A stretch of 64,000 nucleotides of DNA. It comes from Trogon surrucura. Lineage: Eukaryota > Chordata > Aves > Trogoniformes > Trogonidae. Positions within the stretch are counted from its first letter, which is position 1. The number at the start of each line of letters is the position of its first letter. The position numbers and the translations under genes are program-made. Shown here piece by piece: positions 12,301 through 24,978 of the stretch. Under the pieces are notes generated by a model. It was not told where the DNA came from, ran no database searches, and was given only the letters and a program-made list of their open reading frames with translations. The stretch is from the NCBI GenBank assembly GCA_020746105.1, contig CM036629.1, positions 1,619,501-1,683,500 on the forward strand. The letters are read 5' to 3'.

Positions 12301-15300
12301 ACCTGGAAAGGAAAGGGACACGCAAGTATAAAAATACACCTTGGTGTAAAGCGCAGAGGGAAGCGATTGTCAGCGCAGTCAGCGCTAAATCCTCAGCAGG
12401 TTCACAAGCAAGGGGTCTGCAAATGAGCCCTGCCACTGCTCCTTTGTGTGGTACAAGGGGAAACTGAGGTGCAAGGGTGCAACAGGCTGGTCCAAAGCAA
12501 AACCACCCTGGGCTGGTGCCAAACGGTCAAACGGCTGCTGCTAACTAAGTCTTTTGTAGCAGACAAACAACGAGAAGCCTGTTGTGGGCACCTCAGCCAC
12601 ATGTACAACAGCTCCCAACCTCCATCATGTCCTTATTGCCCACAGCACGATATTCCACTCTCATTCCACCAGGGGATCACCCATTCGCTTTCACTCTCAG
12701 TGAGCCCAAGGTCGTGGAAACGACACTTTTTAACACCCTCACAGCAGAGCCAAGACTTCGCTCATGAAGACGTAAGCTTCACCTCGCCACTCTTCCCCCC
12801 CAGGTAAGCTCTTCCCAAGACAGGAACGATCCAAAGCCATCAATAAATAAAAGGTTCTAGCGACAGCCGCCCCTTCCCTTTCACTCCGGTCCCTGCCCCG
12901 TTGCTGACAAATGTATTTCCTAACAGCTCCTGACAACGCGCGCTGCCTCTCCCCTCCCTGCCCGCGCACGCTCAGCTGCACACAGGCACGTGCGGCGGTG
13001 AGAAAAAGGAGGAATTGATTGAAGGTGAACAAGTGATTCTCCTTCATGCTGTCACTCTGCCCCCTTCCCCTCCGTCCCGCTCGCTCAGGCTCCATTTCAT
13101 TATTTTCCACTTCGCTGCGCCGGTGCCGCCTCCCCCCAGTGTCTCTCACTCCACTGCTTCAGAACAATCAGCTTCTAAAAAAAAAAAAAAAACCAACTAA
13201 GAAAACCTACCGCCACCATGTTGTTATTCTTAATAGAGCTGGACACATTCACAAAGGCACCGTCCCACCAAACAGAAGGGATTTCACGCTGCCTCCCAGC
13301 CCAGAGATGATTCTCCATAGGACGAGACAAGGATGGAAGGTGGAAACCCCCTCCTTGAGACCTTGTGAGCTGGGACACGAGTGCTGCGAGATCCCCTGGG
13401 CTTTAGGGGATGCAGAGGAGGAACGTGACTTGCCCAGACCGATGGGTGACGTGCCCGGAGAGGGAATGTCATGCTCCCTTGCAGAAACCCCACCTGCCAG
13501 CAGGATTCCCTAAACCAAGGCGGAATAGGCAAAATTGCATTTAGAAGGATCTAACCCCGTCACGCTCTTCCCAGCCTCTTTCCCCAAAGATCTTTTTCTC
13601 CTCAGCACCCCAATATCTGCCCCATTAGAGGCAAGAGGATGGACAAGGACCTCTCCAAAAGCCAGGGGCTGAATTCATGGACCTCCTCAGCCTGGTGCTC
13701 CTGAAAGCTGCTGCCTGATGGCAAGCTGGGATCAGGACCGTGCTGAAAAAACCGAAGGGGGACAGATGCTTGAGGCTGATCGATTCTTGCTGTGTGATTT
13801 TATTTTTTTTTGCCTCCACAAGCCCAGAGCAGCTGTGGGAAGTGCAGGCAAACTTCCAGCCTGGCCACGCAGCACAGTTGTTTTTTTCACATGGATTTGG
13901 GGAAAAAAAAAAAAAAACCAAACAAATACAAACACAAAACTATCACTCCAAAACATAGATCTCTCTTGTGCCCCAGTCCCCTTGTCCTCACATGCCTGCT
14001 CAACTCCTGCCCTAGATAAAATCCTCCCTACTGCCGCTCCAGCCACGGGAGCAGCTTTTTCCGTGTCAGCCCGACTCGCCCCAGCAACAGCTTTGTCTCC
14101 TGAAGATAAGCAGCTGCCTTTGGATTTGTGCCACCAGCTGCCGGGGCGATCTGCCGACGGCCAAACATCTCCACCTGCTCTGCTGCTCCTGCTCAGCCAA
14201 GTCTGGATCCTACCCCTGCGTTTTAACGGTCCTAAGCACCGCGCCACGGTACAAAGCTGGCAGCCCCGAGCCCTCCGCGTTACCCCGAGCCGTCCGGAGG
14301 GCTTGTCACTGCCCAGCCAGCTGGAACAGCTATTTCTGTTTTATAACTGTAACTTCACGCTTTGAGAGAAGGATCTGGGAAAGTCTCATTACCTGGGAAT
14401 AATCAATCAATGCCGGGGCTTCGACGGGCTCGTAGCAAGAGGCGAGCTCTGCCCTGCATCCTCCGACACCGTCAGGCTTCGAGCGGCACAATCAGTCTCC
14501 CCTCTCTGTTACCCCATGTGTCACCGTCACCACAGCAATCACTTGCGCGCCGGGTATTGGCAGCCCATTATTTTACTTTATTTTGCTCACCCGATACCTC
14601 GGGACTCTGCAGGCTTTGGAAAAGCCATGGATTCCGGGAAGTAAATACGGGACTGTGCGCTGGGGCTGCCTGACTTTTCACAGGGGAAAAAAGCAGCGTC
14701 CTGATGGAACACATTCAGGAGACGGACCAAAACTCTTTTAAAGATAAACAAGGACTAGAAACAAAAAGTTTTTAACTACAAGACAGCTTCCTATCAGCAA
14801 TAATGGCAGCGAAAGCCCAGGGTAGGGCTGCCCGAGCCAGCAAAGTAGTGGGAGACCTCCTGTTCTCAAGAGCCTTCCCGTCAGCTTGGCATTCCTGATT
14901 TTCTTCCCCTCCCGCTGCACAAAAGCGTATCCAGGCAATTCCGTGGGCCAGCCAGTGGGATTTTGCCATCAGGAAATGAAAAAAAGAAAAAAATTATAAG
15001 GAGAAAATTACACTGGTGGGTACAAACCAACAGACACAGCTGTAAGGTTTTTCCCACAGATTTCTTCCAGCACACAGATGGCACGATGGTGAATGAGCGC
15101 AGAGGAACGTGCGAGCTGCTCCAAGACGCGGTCCTGCCGTACAGCAACCTTCCCAGCCAGCCTCCAGGTACCTGAAGCAAGGCACGCAAGCACAGAGCAG
15201 AAAAGGCAATAACTTTTGGGTTCCCTTTAGAAAGGCCTCACCTTCAGAGGGAGATGAGCAATGCATAAACGAGACAGAAAACACCACGTGCCAACACCTG

Positions 15301-18300
15301 GGCATCTTCTAATGCAAAAAAAAAAAGAAAAAAGAGAAGCGACAAATCTTGCAAGACTCCCTGATACAGGACTCCCAAAACCAGCCAGGAGAGACACAGG
15401 CAAAAATGCCTAAAAGCTGAAAAGGAAGCAAAAACCAGGATGGATTTTCCTACCAGAACGCAAACGGGTAACAGAGAGCCCGTGTTGTGGTCTCTATTGA
15501 CAGACACAACAGCTCCTCTCCTCTATGAAATTATTGTATCGCTTTCAGTTGCTATTGAATTTCTCTTATAAACCTCTTTCCAAAGTAACAACACCCCCAA
15601 CGCAAGGTTAAATCATCCCCTTTACTTCCCCTCCGATCGGGGAGACGGGTTTGTGTTTTCGCATCGATCGCAGCTGCGCGGGCGGCACCGCCAGCCGGGA
15701 GAAGGGCCGACGGCAATTTTCAGAGAGTCTGCATGAGTGACACGGCTGCAGCCAAACCAGCTCCTCCTTTGGCGAGGACAGAAAGCTCCTGGGAGTCTAC
15801 AGAAGCACCGAAGGGACGGCAGGAGCATGCACCCACGTCCCATGTGGGTTTATCCCCAAGAAACGGGCACGACTCGAGCTGGGAGTGAGTCGAGGAGAGC
15901 TCTTGTCTCTGCTGGGGATGGTTCCTGAGCAATACCCAGAGAGAGAAACGTTCTTCTCTTCAAAGAGAGGGCTGGGCCCTCGGTGGCTTCGTCTCATGTT
16001 TGTTATAAGCGCAAACCGTTTGTGCTCCGCACGACTCTGGTTTTAATCATTTATTCATCAGCGCCGTTTGATGGCCCCTCTGCATTCCAGGCTGAAGCTT
16101 TTAAACCCTTCCTATGCTGTAGGCATACTGAAAGGAGCAAGTGCTTTCCCTGGGACCTGGTAATATAAGTAAATATGACAGGCTCTGGTTCCATTTTTTT
16201 ATATTTCCCCACACACATCAAAAGACATTACTCCGGAACAGATGCTGAGGACAGACGGCAGATCTGGGGAGACGGGAAGAAAAACTCTAACTTTTTCAAG
16301 CCAGGTCTGCGAGAAGCGATCAAACGTAATCCATTCACTAGTGACCCGCTCCTCCCTCCACCGACTCCTCTTTGAGCCTGAAATAAAATTACTCCTCTGA
16401 AGCCTCTCATTAATGGATGAAAAGGCAATTGCCTCTCTCCAGCTGAAACTGGATGGGAGACGCACGCCCCAGCAAGCTACGAGCCGCGTCTTAACTGTGC
16501 TTGGTTATTGGAGATCAGGCTCCTCTGCTTGGATTTGCTTTTATTAAAAAAAAAAACCCAGAAACGCTAAACTAAAAGAGCTGCTCAGAGTGATGTTTGT
16601 GGAAGCGACAGATGCAGCGGAGAGGCTCACCGCAGCGCACACTTCTCCTTCCCGGAGGCGACGGCGACTGCCGAGCCACAGATCTCCCTGCACAGCCCAG
16701 AAAAGGTAGAAAAGCATCAGTGCTCGACCTCGGGCCCACCTGGTTTGCGCAGAGACAGCAGCAGCAAGGACAAACCATTCACTCGCAGACATAGCACAGG
16801 CTGATGGTCCTCACGAGGAAGCCAGGACGAGGCAGCAGCAACCCCAGAGCAACACCTCACGTGCAAAAAAACCCCCAAAACTTGACAAGCATCACGTCTG
16901 CAGCACCCTCCCACCACGGGGAAAAAGCTGCCAGGGGTGACAGCCCGCTCACGGCCCGTCAGGGGAAGCTAGTCTCAAATCACACGCTAGCTTTGGGCTC
17001 TCCTCGTTCCCATCAGGACAAACGCCTAGAAAGAAAAGTCCAAAACAAATCAGTAATTCTGATGGCTTTGCGTGCGGCCTCGGAAAACGGGGTATGATTT
17101 TTGGAGGGCTCGATCCTCGGAGGCCTCCTTAAAGTCAGACAACGCACCAATGCCGGCGCCAAACCAGCAGCTCCTTTGGGAACTCGAGGGCAACAAATCT
17201 GCGTCTCGGCATATTTATCGCGGAAGCGGTTGGAGGGCACGGCCAGGGCTGTCCTTCTGCAGGCAGCACCCCATGGCTCAAAACCTGCCCGGTAGTGCGC
17301 GCCACAAGTAGGTCACACAGAGAGGGAGAGGAGACTTCTGTGAGCTTCCCCCATCACTCATCAGAGCAAGGTTTTTTTCCCCTTTGTGTTTCTGAATATT
17401 TTTGTTTCCCCCTCCGCCCTTAAGACTGAAAGACCTCCCGGGATCCGCTCTCGGTTTATCAGAGTGAAGAGCTGACCAGGAGCCTTCTGCTATTAGAACA
17501 TCTTTCCCTCAAGGCAAGATCAGAGGTGGTTCATGGCAAAGACAAGCCCGTTCCTCCTGTTCAAATCCAGAGCGGATCCGTTTTGGCCCAAAACCTCAGC
17601 AGAGGATCCTGCAAAACAAACTGCGACTTCAAAAGTCTGTCTGCTGGGTGCCAGGTGCAAAACGGGGACGCTGACACACGACCGTCACGGCAAAAGCGCC
17701 GGCGCGGAGGACACCCCCAGCTTCCCCTGGGCCTGTCTCTCCAGACTCGCTGACACTTCCATCGAGTAACAGTCACAGCACGGGCTGTGCTCAGCCGTAG
17801 CGGCCGTCACTGAATCGATGCAGGGAAGGGAGACAGAGAGGGAGTCGCTGGGGAATTGGATCTACTTGCTTGATGCAAACCCCAGTGCCTCAGAGAGCAC
17901 TTGGTCACGGCTTTTCTGTGATACCCGGTGAGGAGAAGGCTCATCTTGCATTAACCTCTTCTCCTCTGGCCACCAACCTGCACAAAAACCTGTAGGAATC
18001 TTTAAAACTTCTCCTCCTGCGTTAAGAAAAAAGGAGCAGCTGAGAAGCGCTGGAAGCTGGAACAGCGCAGCCAGAGAAGTCAAGTTAGGATGGGAAGATC
18101 CTACCGGGATGCTGAGGCTTGCTCTTCACTCCAAAGGAGGTTTCTGCCCTCCTAGTACTCACCCTTGGGGGGAAAAAAGAAAAAAAAGCACCACAGTACT
18201 TAATATATATCACATACAAGTGGACTGTAATGCTGGAAATTAAGGGTCCATTTATAAACCCTTTATTAATAAATGATTAATAGGCACAGCCGTATTTTTT

Positions 18301-21300
18301 AATAACTTACGCTAAAAAGACGCCGCAAAAAAAGCTTAAGCAAGACAGTCTTAACAGATGGCGCTGCAAAGTGAATTATAACGTGTACAGTAGCAAGCAC
18401 GAAGTAATGGATGTCCTCATTTAATAAAAAGAATCTGATTTTACGCAGCAACTTTCACGCTTGAGGCATCTCAATACACTTTAACGAGCCCTCGTGGCCT
18501 CGGCAATCGCTCGCGTGCAGCCGCGGACATCGGGTGCTGTTTGAGTCAGAGAGTGGTTGTTGGTCAGGACACTGGGGTTACTCCACAGTCTTGATTTTTA
18601 ACCTTCCCTGGGACAACTAGCGAAAAAAAGCAGACAGAAGGGTCTGAAAGATGCCACCTCCTAACACTGCACTGCAGGGAATGCCAAGCAAGCCTTGGTC
18701 TGGGGCTTGAAACGTCTTCTAACTAAGGGGAAAAAAAAAAAAATTAAAATAAAAGCGTGACTACCACTACCAAAACCAGACTGGCATCTGCATCCACCGA
18801 CTTTAAGGCACGCCGCAAATTATGTAATTTAATAAACACTGTAATAATAAAGTATTTATTTTGTATAATGAAGTGTTAGTGATTAGAAACCAAACACACA
18901 TCGGGCATGCTGCTGCGGTTTCTCTTGAACCCTTGCCAGTATCACTCAAGGCTAAATATGTCTGCAGCAGGTTGAGAGTAAGTTCCTAGCCTTGTTTTGA
19001 TCAGCCTGTCAAGTGATTTAGCTGCCATTCGAGTTTCTTTATATCACACTATAATTGGCTGCTTTCTCAAGGTGCAGCGGAGGGAAAAAAGGGGGGGGAA
19101 AAAAAAAAAAAAGCACACAGCAAAACTCGGGCTCCTTTTGCAAAATCCTCCACTGGAACTCCGCTGCTTTTCTGAAAGCTGATTTCAGTAGCAAAGGGCA
19201 TTTTGTAAACAGCTGGTGAAAATAGACTGGAACTGAAAGGCAGCTTGCATTAAACTCCACAAGAAAGCCTTATTTACCCTCGTGCGCTTTCTTTGTAGTG
19301 TCGATCAAACCACTTCCAGCTCCCAGGGGAGGCCCTCGGAAAAATAAACGGAATAAAATAATAATAATAATAAAAAACAAGAAGAACTAGGAAAGCAAAC
19401 GACGTCCTTCGGAGCCCGAGCGCACCCGAGAGCGGCTCGTTGCGGCCGGCACGCTTGCCACGCCGACCTCCCTGCCCAAGTCCAACACCCAGGGTCGAGC
19501 AGACGCCTCCAGCGCCGTCCCCGCTTGCCCTTCGTTGTCAAATCTGGGGGAGAGCTTTGATCAGAGAAGGCGGGAGGGGGGTGTCCCGCTCCCCCCGCCC
19601 CGTACCTGAACCCATCCTTCAGTGTCAGCTCACTGATCCGCGGACGACGTCGGGGGAGAGAGCAGAGGAAAACACCAGGGTATAAGGGACAATCAATCAC
19701 CAGGACGTGGAGAAACGCGCCCTCCAGAGGGCTTGGCTTTGCTTCCAGGCTACAGGCACGCTCTTCTGCCACCTCCCCAGCAGCACCGGGGCTCGGCACG
19801 CTCCAAACCCCAGTTTTGGGGGGGACACACGTCCCTGCTGTGCCCTGAGCTTTTGGGGTGACACCCTAAAGACGGGGGAAAACAATTTAGCAGTGAGCAC
19901 CGAGGAGAAAGCACTGGCTACAGACCTTCCTGCCTCCTCCTGCCTCAGCATCCTAAACTTATTCAACCTGGAAACACAGAGCTGCCCCTCTGGGATCTTG
20001 GGGCTGTTGCCTCACGAAAGATGGGTGCTCGAGGAGCAAGAGGGTGCTCAGGTGTCAGCGCCGTCTTGAAACAAGAAAGGAAGCGTGCATTTTCTGTGGT
20101 TGCTTCTCTGCAAGGCAGAAACAAGAGCAAGGAAGAATCACACGGTCCTGCAGTCGCTGGGATCGGAACCAGGGCTCGCCCTTGCCTGACAGCAGCACAG
20201 TCAAAGGCTTCTGGGAGTATCCTGCACCTTCACCCTCTGTCCTTTCTGTGTGACAACGCTTCCCAGCATATGAATAACCAGGAGCAGGTAAAGCAGCCTG
20301 TTTAGTTCCCAAGCTCAGCCTGGAGGGGCTCTGTTCACTTCCCCAGGCACGGACAACACACCCTTCCTTTCTGCTACGAGGTGGCGGCAGCACCTGAAAA
20401 CCCAATTGCTCCCTTAGCAGTGACCCCGCAGGCTCCAGCATCTCCCACAGTGACCACGACACTGGGAGACATAAACGAAAGGTGCTGGATCCCAGGGGCT
20501 GGTAACTGCGGAAACTGTTCCACCTTACTGTTCATTCCCATGATTCTAGTCCCTTTTCTTCATCTCTCCAGGTCAGCTGTCTGCCACCGTGGCAAGGAAC
20601 AAGAAAGAGAAGCAGAGCACAGGGACTTGTGTTTCCTGTCGCTAGAAAACAGCATTATGAGCACATCTCTACTGCATTCAAGACAGGTTTCTCTCCTGCC
20701 ACCTCTCCTACAAGAAGCTCTCGATTTGCCAAGTCCCTCTCACGTCGTCGAGTCTAAACCTACAGATCCGTTAACGCTTGTTTCTCTGCAGAGGAAGAGG
20801 AATGTTTCCACACAAGTGCTGAGTACCAGCCATTTCTCTTACCTGCGCTGCAAGAAACTGTAAAGCCTGTGCTCTGTAACGTAACACAAAACACCGAGGA
20901 CACAACATCAGAAGAGAAAAATCCAAGTTACTAAAAATACCAGCGAGGAGCATAACCTCCTGCAGCATAGCGCTAACGTGCGAGAGGAAAAGCCACTATT
21001 TCCACCTTCCCTGGTACTACAAAACCAAGAACCTTATTCGAGGTGCAGACGTTCTCGGTGGGTACACAGAGGATCCCACCTCCAGCCAGAGACCCTCAAC
21101 ACCGTGAGGAGGGGCAGTGCAGTGTTACGGTTACACAGGCCATGCTTAAACAAGATGTAGCCTCCAGAAGAGCACATTTAACCCACACTGAGCGTCCAGC
21201 TGAAAGCATGTTGGTTTTTTAACGGCCTGTGAGCCTCTCACGGTCAGAGAGGCCAGAATTCTTTAAGACCAATGATAGGACAAGGGGTAATGGGCTGAAA

Positions 21301-23869
21301 CTGGAACATAAGAGGTTCCGCTTAAACTCGAGAAGAAACTTCTTCTCAGTGAGGGTGATGGAGCCCTGGCACAGGCTGCCCAGGGAGGTTGTGGAGTCTC
21401 CTTCTCTGGAGACATTCAAGACCCGCCTGGACACGTTCCTGTGTAGCATTATCGAGGCGTTCCTGCTCTGGCAGGGGATTGGACTTGATGATCTTTCGAG
21501 GTCCCTTCCAATCCCTGTGATTCTGTGATTTTGTGATTCTAAAAGTCACTCTAATTACAACGCACAGGGTCTTGATGCCAAATTTCAAAGACAACGCGCC
21601 ACACCTCTGGACTTACCATCTGCGCGCTGAATTCGGGTAACATGACACACGTCGCTCCCACCCAGAGAGGACAGAGGAGTTTATTGATCACGCCGTGGAC
21701 GTGGTGTAAAGGCAGCACGTGCAGAATAACATCCTCCTTCTTCCACTCCCATTTTTCCACCAGGCCCGTGGTCTGCAGAAGAAAACACACAGTGCAGAGT
21801 TGGGCAGCAGGAAAGACTCTCAGTGCTTGAAAAGCTCGAGGTACCCAGGTTGTGGATCCCCAGAGCTCCTGGAACAGTGCCTGGGCACAAAAAATCTTTC
21901 CTTTGTGGTCAGCAGGAGCAAAAGCCCTACCACAACAGCAAGATAGCAGAGGAGCACCTTCTGCATCTTGTTAGTAAGTGTTTTCATACGTATCCAAGTC
22001 CTTCCTTATGACTGAGAAAGAAATAGCCAACAATTTGTAAAGTAGGACTAAAAAATTATTAGCCTGGTGCTGCACATGCAGGAATAGTAATCAAAAATAC
22101 TAATTTTCCCAGAACTCTGTTGACATAGTTTGGACACCGCTGGCACTGACCTTTTAGCACCTGTGAGGGATAGGCACTGGGAGCAGGAAAATCGCTGCCT
22201 GATAAGGTGAAAGCAGGCTTCATGTTCATAAAAAAAAATATTAGTATATCGAGCTTCTAAACTGCTTTGCTACGAAGGGATAATTATCTAAAGTGTTAGA
22301 CCTCAGGCTTTCTGGGTGAACAATGCCCTTCAGAGCACGGCGTCAGCAACTGGAAAGCTTACTTCCAGCCACCTAATTTTAAATTAAAAAAAAATAAATT
22401 AAAAGGCATTCGAACAGCGGAATTTAGTCACATCGTTCACAACCCTCTTCCACAGGGCAGGTTTTAGGCTTTCTGCAGGAGAGCGTAAAAGGTGGTGCCT
22501 GCTCCGGCCACCTCCCAAATGATCAGCGTATTTGTAAGGGAAGAGATTCTTTGCTCAATATAGCATCAAGGCTTTCACACCCCTCCCGACACTGCAAGCA
22601 TCTGAGCACCCAGAACGACGTGAATTCTCGGAGGCATCCGTACGTATTCCCCGCCCTTTTTTCCCCCTAATGGCATGAGTCGGTTGCAGGCAGCGATAAC
22701 CAACTGGTGAGGCAGTCAGCAGGCTCGTTCAAACTTTTAATTCCTTTTGGCTCAGAGAGCTAATGGATTTTCTGCCTTGGGGATACACAGCTGAATAATG
22801 CACAGGCTTCACGCCGCACCGTGCCGGCTCGGGCTAAGTTATACTCCAATTAAGGGCAGAGATTCTTTTCAAGTCACAGCGAGGAAAAGGAAACTGCAAG
22901 GAAAACACTCTTTTTACAACAGGTCTCACCCCTCGTGCTTTCCAGGAAAGCAGGGAAAGGAGCCCACCTGCCCCTGGCTGCAGCACAGCGACACTGCAAG
23001 GACAAGGTTTAAAGCCTCAAACACTCTTCTGCGTGTCCACCTTAAAAAGTGTCGAGGACTTGAAAGACAGCTCTGTGGAGGAATTTGGGTGTGGCGTGTC
23101 CGTGCTTTGGGGTTTGCAACCCTAAGTCACCTCTGAAGGCCAGGACCAGAGGGAGAGCAGCACTCACCACGGCTTGCACGTTCTCGTGGGTGCTGAGGAC
23201 ACCTTTCGGTCTTCCCGTCGTCCCGCTCGTGTAGATGATCATGGCTCCTCTGTCTTTCCACGAGGAGCAGGTTGACAAGGGACCCGCTTCCACTGCTGCG
23301 GGACTCACGGATCCATCGCCCCGAGCCCTAAGAAGCGGCAGAACTGGAACTCCCAGCTTCTCAGCACTAGGGGCTATTTTCCCCACGTATTCCTCCGCTG
23401 CGAGGACTAGAGCGCTCTGGGAATCCTGAATCACGTACTCCAGCTCCTGCACGGGGTGTTTCTTGTAAAGGGGCACCGCTATGCCCCCGCTCATCCAGGA
23501 AGCCCACTGGGCCACCACATACGAGGCATCGTTGGGACACAAAAACGAGATCCTCTCTTCCTTCAAGTCCCCACTGGAGCATTTCAGAGCTCTACAGATA
23601 TCCTGGGACAAGCGGAGACTCCGGCTCAGCAGGTCCCTGTAAGTGTGCTCACCGTTTTGGTCAACGATGGCGATTTTATCGCCAAATGCCAAAGCTCTAG
23701 CGAAGACGGGGGTAACGTCGCTGCTGCAGTTCGTCCCCGCGGTTCGCAGACCCCTGTGGGGACAGCCAGCCCTCTTCTGCCCACGCAGTCCCCACCGGCA
23801 CCGGGGCAAGTCCCGGACGAGGCATTGAAGGGGTCGGCACACTCGAGGGAAGAGCAAGGAGATCAGCAT
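6233..23869 (-). CDS. ACSF3: ACSF3, malonyl-CoA/methylmalonyl-CoA synthetase, mitochondrial (5-exon partial CDS)
   Basis: Five minus-strand exons (23869-23168, 21772-21617, 12302-12148, 11685-11540, 6345-6233) total 1272 bp and join in phase into 424 codons without a stop. The product is an ANL-superfamily acyl-CoA synthetase. It starts with an Arg-rich, acid-poor leader of about 45 residues (mitochondrial presequence type), then has the AMP-binding P-loop [12 protein letters not shown] (residues 213-224), HHVHGV (257-262) and the YGMTE adenylate motif (367-371). The family protein activates malonate and methylmalonate to CoA thioesters in the matrix and feeds mitochondrial fatty acid synthesis; its loss causes combined malonic and methylmalonic aciduria in people. 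Recognition rests on near-continuous similarity to vertebrate ACSF3. The family is about 576 residues long, so the C-terminal domain with the catalytic lysine is missing because its exons lie left of the window. No frameshift or damaged splice site was seen, so the gene appears intact. Confidence 0.95.
7573..7586. promoter_or_regulatory. RFX X-box-like palindrome in an AT-rich intronic block
   Basis: GTTGCCATGGAAAT matches the RFX palindrome (GTTGCC-AT-GGAAAC type) with one terminal mismatch. It lies within 7500-7700, where low-GC unique sequence differs from its surroundings. Binding is inferred from the motif only. Confidence 0.35.
8205..8285 (+). mobile_element. Ancient degraded CR1-like fragment
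   Basis: The phrase CCTGGAAGCCTTCAAATCCA followed by GACGGATGCCTTCCTAGAAG resembles the 3' region of older CR1 subfamilies (gaagttttcaa...ggatgcctttctagaagatatgctc). There is no terminal repeat left and divergence is high. Confidence 0.45.
9040..9340. promoter_or_regulatory. Candidate conserved non-coding element in ACSF3 intron 5
   Basis: This is a 300-bp unique block with dense homeodomain-type cores (CAATTAAAG at about 9271, AATTTAATTGG at about 9093, GAATTATTCAT at about 9317), a GATAAA/GATAAG pair (about 9088 and 9190) and sharp edges against GC-rich neighbours. No repeat signature and no splice-bounded reading frame is present. An enhancer role is inferred from composition and motif density alone. 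Confidence 0.35.
11540..11685 (-). CDS. ACSF3: ACSF3 exon 5 (residues 338-387), adenylate-binding core
   Basis: This 146-bp exon follows an acceptor ending TTGTGCAG and ends at GTAGGA with one base of a Gly codon (phase 1). It encodes [17 protein letters not shown], then [18 protein letters not shown] (residues 360-377) and a tail ending in VP. The YGMTE element (367-371) is the conserved A5-type motif that contacts AMP in ANL enzymes. It is separated from exon 4 by an intron of only 462 bp. Confidence 0.95.
11686..12147 (-). other. ACSF3 intron 4 (462 bp)
   Basis: Short intron between exons 4 and 5. It is bounded by GTAGGG (right) and TTGTGCAG (left) on the minus strand. Nothing else is recognised in it. 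Confidence 0.85.
12148..12302 (-). CDS. ACSF3: ACSF3 exon 4 (residues 287-338)
   Basis: This 155-bp exon begins after CCTTTCCTTTCCAG and ends at a GTAGGG donor, leaving a phase-2 split Arg codon. The translation begins [20 protein letters not shown] and continues through [11 protein letters not shown] to CQQNIR, matching the ACSF3 segment that follows PEFS-Q in mammals. The exon is easily missed because its frame is closed by flanking intron stops and is too short to stand out as an ORF. Confidence 0.93.
18160..18920. other. AT-rich block in ACSF3 intron 3
   Basis: Composition drops to AT-rich over about 750 bp, with runs such as TTTATTAATAAATGATTAAT (18262-18281) and TAATAATAAAGTATTTATTT (18842-18861). 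It is not a simple microsatellite and shows no transposon ends. It could be an intronic regulatory region or neutral AT-rich DNA; the sequence does not decide. Confidence 0.4.
21250..21541 (+). mobile_element. CR1 LINE 3' end, sense orientation
   Basis: It contains GGACAAGGGGTAATGGGCTG, TTCTCAGTGAGGGTGATGGA, CTGCCCAGGGAGGTTGTGGA and a tail of GTGATTCTGTGATTTTGTGA, the CR1 3' repeat in plus orientation. The open frame across it (about 21229-21528) is the usual read-through of the CR1 reverse-transcriptase tail and 3' UTR. It ends about 75 bp before ACSF3 exon 3. Confidence 0.92.
21617..21772 (-). CDS. ACSF3: ACSF3 exon 3 (residues 235-286)
   Basis: This 156-bp exon (52 codons, phase 0 at both ends) is bounded by an acceptor ending TTCTTCTGCAG and a GTAAGT donor. 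It encodes [20 protein letters not shown], then the PLHHVHG motif (residues 255-261) and a stretch ending PEFSAQM. The HHVHG element lines the acyl substrate pocket region in this synthetase family. The exon lies about 80 bp left of a CR1 LINE fragment that occupies the adjacent part of intron 3. Confidence 0.95.
21773..23167 (-). other. ACSF3 intron 2 (1.4 kb)
   Basis: Intron between exons 2 and 3. It is locally AT-rich around 22000-22420 (including TTTTAAATTAAAAAAAAATA at about 22377-22396). No repeat or exon is recognised. Confidence 0.8.
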
Positions 23870-23899
23870 CCTGCCTGCAGCGCTTGTTTTGAAGTGATT
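23168..23899 (-). CDS. ACSF3: ACSF3 exon 2 (first coding exon; residues 1-234)
   Basis: The acceptor is a pyrimidine-rich tract ending TTTCTGCAG just right of 23899. Thirty bases of 5' UTR follow before the ATG at 23869-23867, which has a purine (A) at -3. The coding part is 702 bp, exactly 234 codons, and ends at a GTGAGT donor (phase 0). It encodes the presequence (about residues 1-45) and most of the N-terminal AMP-binding domain: [20 protein letters not shown] (61-80), [20 protein letters not shown] (116-135) and the P-loop [12 protein letters not shown] (213-224). This start is chosen because it gives a leader of the expected length and charge, and no better upstream in-frame ATG lies inside the exon. 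The open frame continues past the donor as VSAALPL, which is intron read-through and not protein. Confidence 0.95.
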
Positions 23900-24978
23900 C
23901 TGCAGAAAGCAATTATAGGAACAGATTAAGTATGGGCAGCAATTACCCAGGGGTTTATTCCCACAGAGGAAAAGTGGCAGCCTTCATTTGAATAATACCC
24001 ACTGTATTATTAATGTTTATGCTTCAGACTGCTGCATCCCCGGCGGGCCAGGCCCTGCCTGGATGGAACAGGAGACAGAGACCCTGCCCTACACAGCCTC
24101 CCCATCCCTAAAAAACAGCCTAACTTATCTTACAAAACAGTTTTCATGCATCAGTAATATTAGGACACTAAGTAGTGGCTACTTGAGGTGCCATCCTAAC
24201 TCAGCAGGACCAGCATTTAAAGAAATTAACTAATTACAACAGTACCTAGCCCTCAATTTGCAGCTTCGGTAAATCAAAACTTCCAGCAAGGCAGCACAGA
24301 ACTAGACACGAAATCCAAGCCTCCTAAGGCTTAGCCCAGTGGAGGATTCTTTCCTACATAAGCTTTCGTTTGAGCAACAGCACGTCTAAGCGCCAGAAAG
24401 GGCCCAAACCCTCCCACCTGACAGGTCATCCATCACAAACGCCACTTTCCCACACGACAGACCAAGCGGTTAACAGCTTCCCGCGCCGAGCAGCTGGTTT
24501 TCCCAGCACACAGCAGCAGGGAAGCGCAGCCACGCACGTGCTGACCCGGGGTTTTGTTACTTCTGAAAGTCCCAACTTTCAGAGCACGGGAATAAACTCA
24601 GCCACGGCTCTGGGCTCCATCTGAGCAGCCAGAGCTTGATCTGAGCCACACCCAAGCATCACCCCAGCCCTGCGGCTCCGTCACGGCGACGACACAAAGC
24701 GCAGGGGCATTTCAACAGAGAAAAACCTCCAGAAGGGAACAGGGAGTTTACACCAGTAAAGGCTTTACAAGAAGATCATGGGCTGGCACGAGCGTGGCAT
24801 ATTCTGCCTTTGTGCTCAGACAACACAATGACATCAACCTACCTACTCATGGGAGTTCGCAAAACAGCCTCTGTGGTAACCGGGGAGAAGTACAAAATGT
24901 TTGCTCTTTGCTCCTCTTTTCACCATCCCCTCCCTTTCAAAGGGAAAGGTTCTTTTAAGCATTAGACACTACCTGGGT

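Larger units (their letters stand above)
12303..21616 (-). other. ACSF3 intron 3 (9.3 kb)
   Basis: The longest intron in the window. It contains A-tracts (about 13178-13191, 13903-13917, 15315-15330, 19100-19113), AT-rich low-complexity sequence at 18160-18920 and 19350-19380, a candidate non-coding conserved block near 16000-16400, and a plus-oriented CR1 fragment (21250-21541) next to exon 3. A short stretch near 12455-12475 (GGGGAAACTGAGG) vaguely recalls a MIR core. No exon was recognised on either strand. Confidence 0.75.

Noticed and set aside
12449..12500. MIR SINE-like words (GGGGAAACTGAGGTGC), and a similar hint at 13405-13440
   Set aside because: Too short and diverged to claim a MIR by eye; a Dfam search would settle it.
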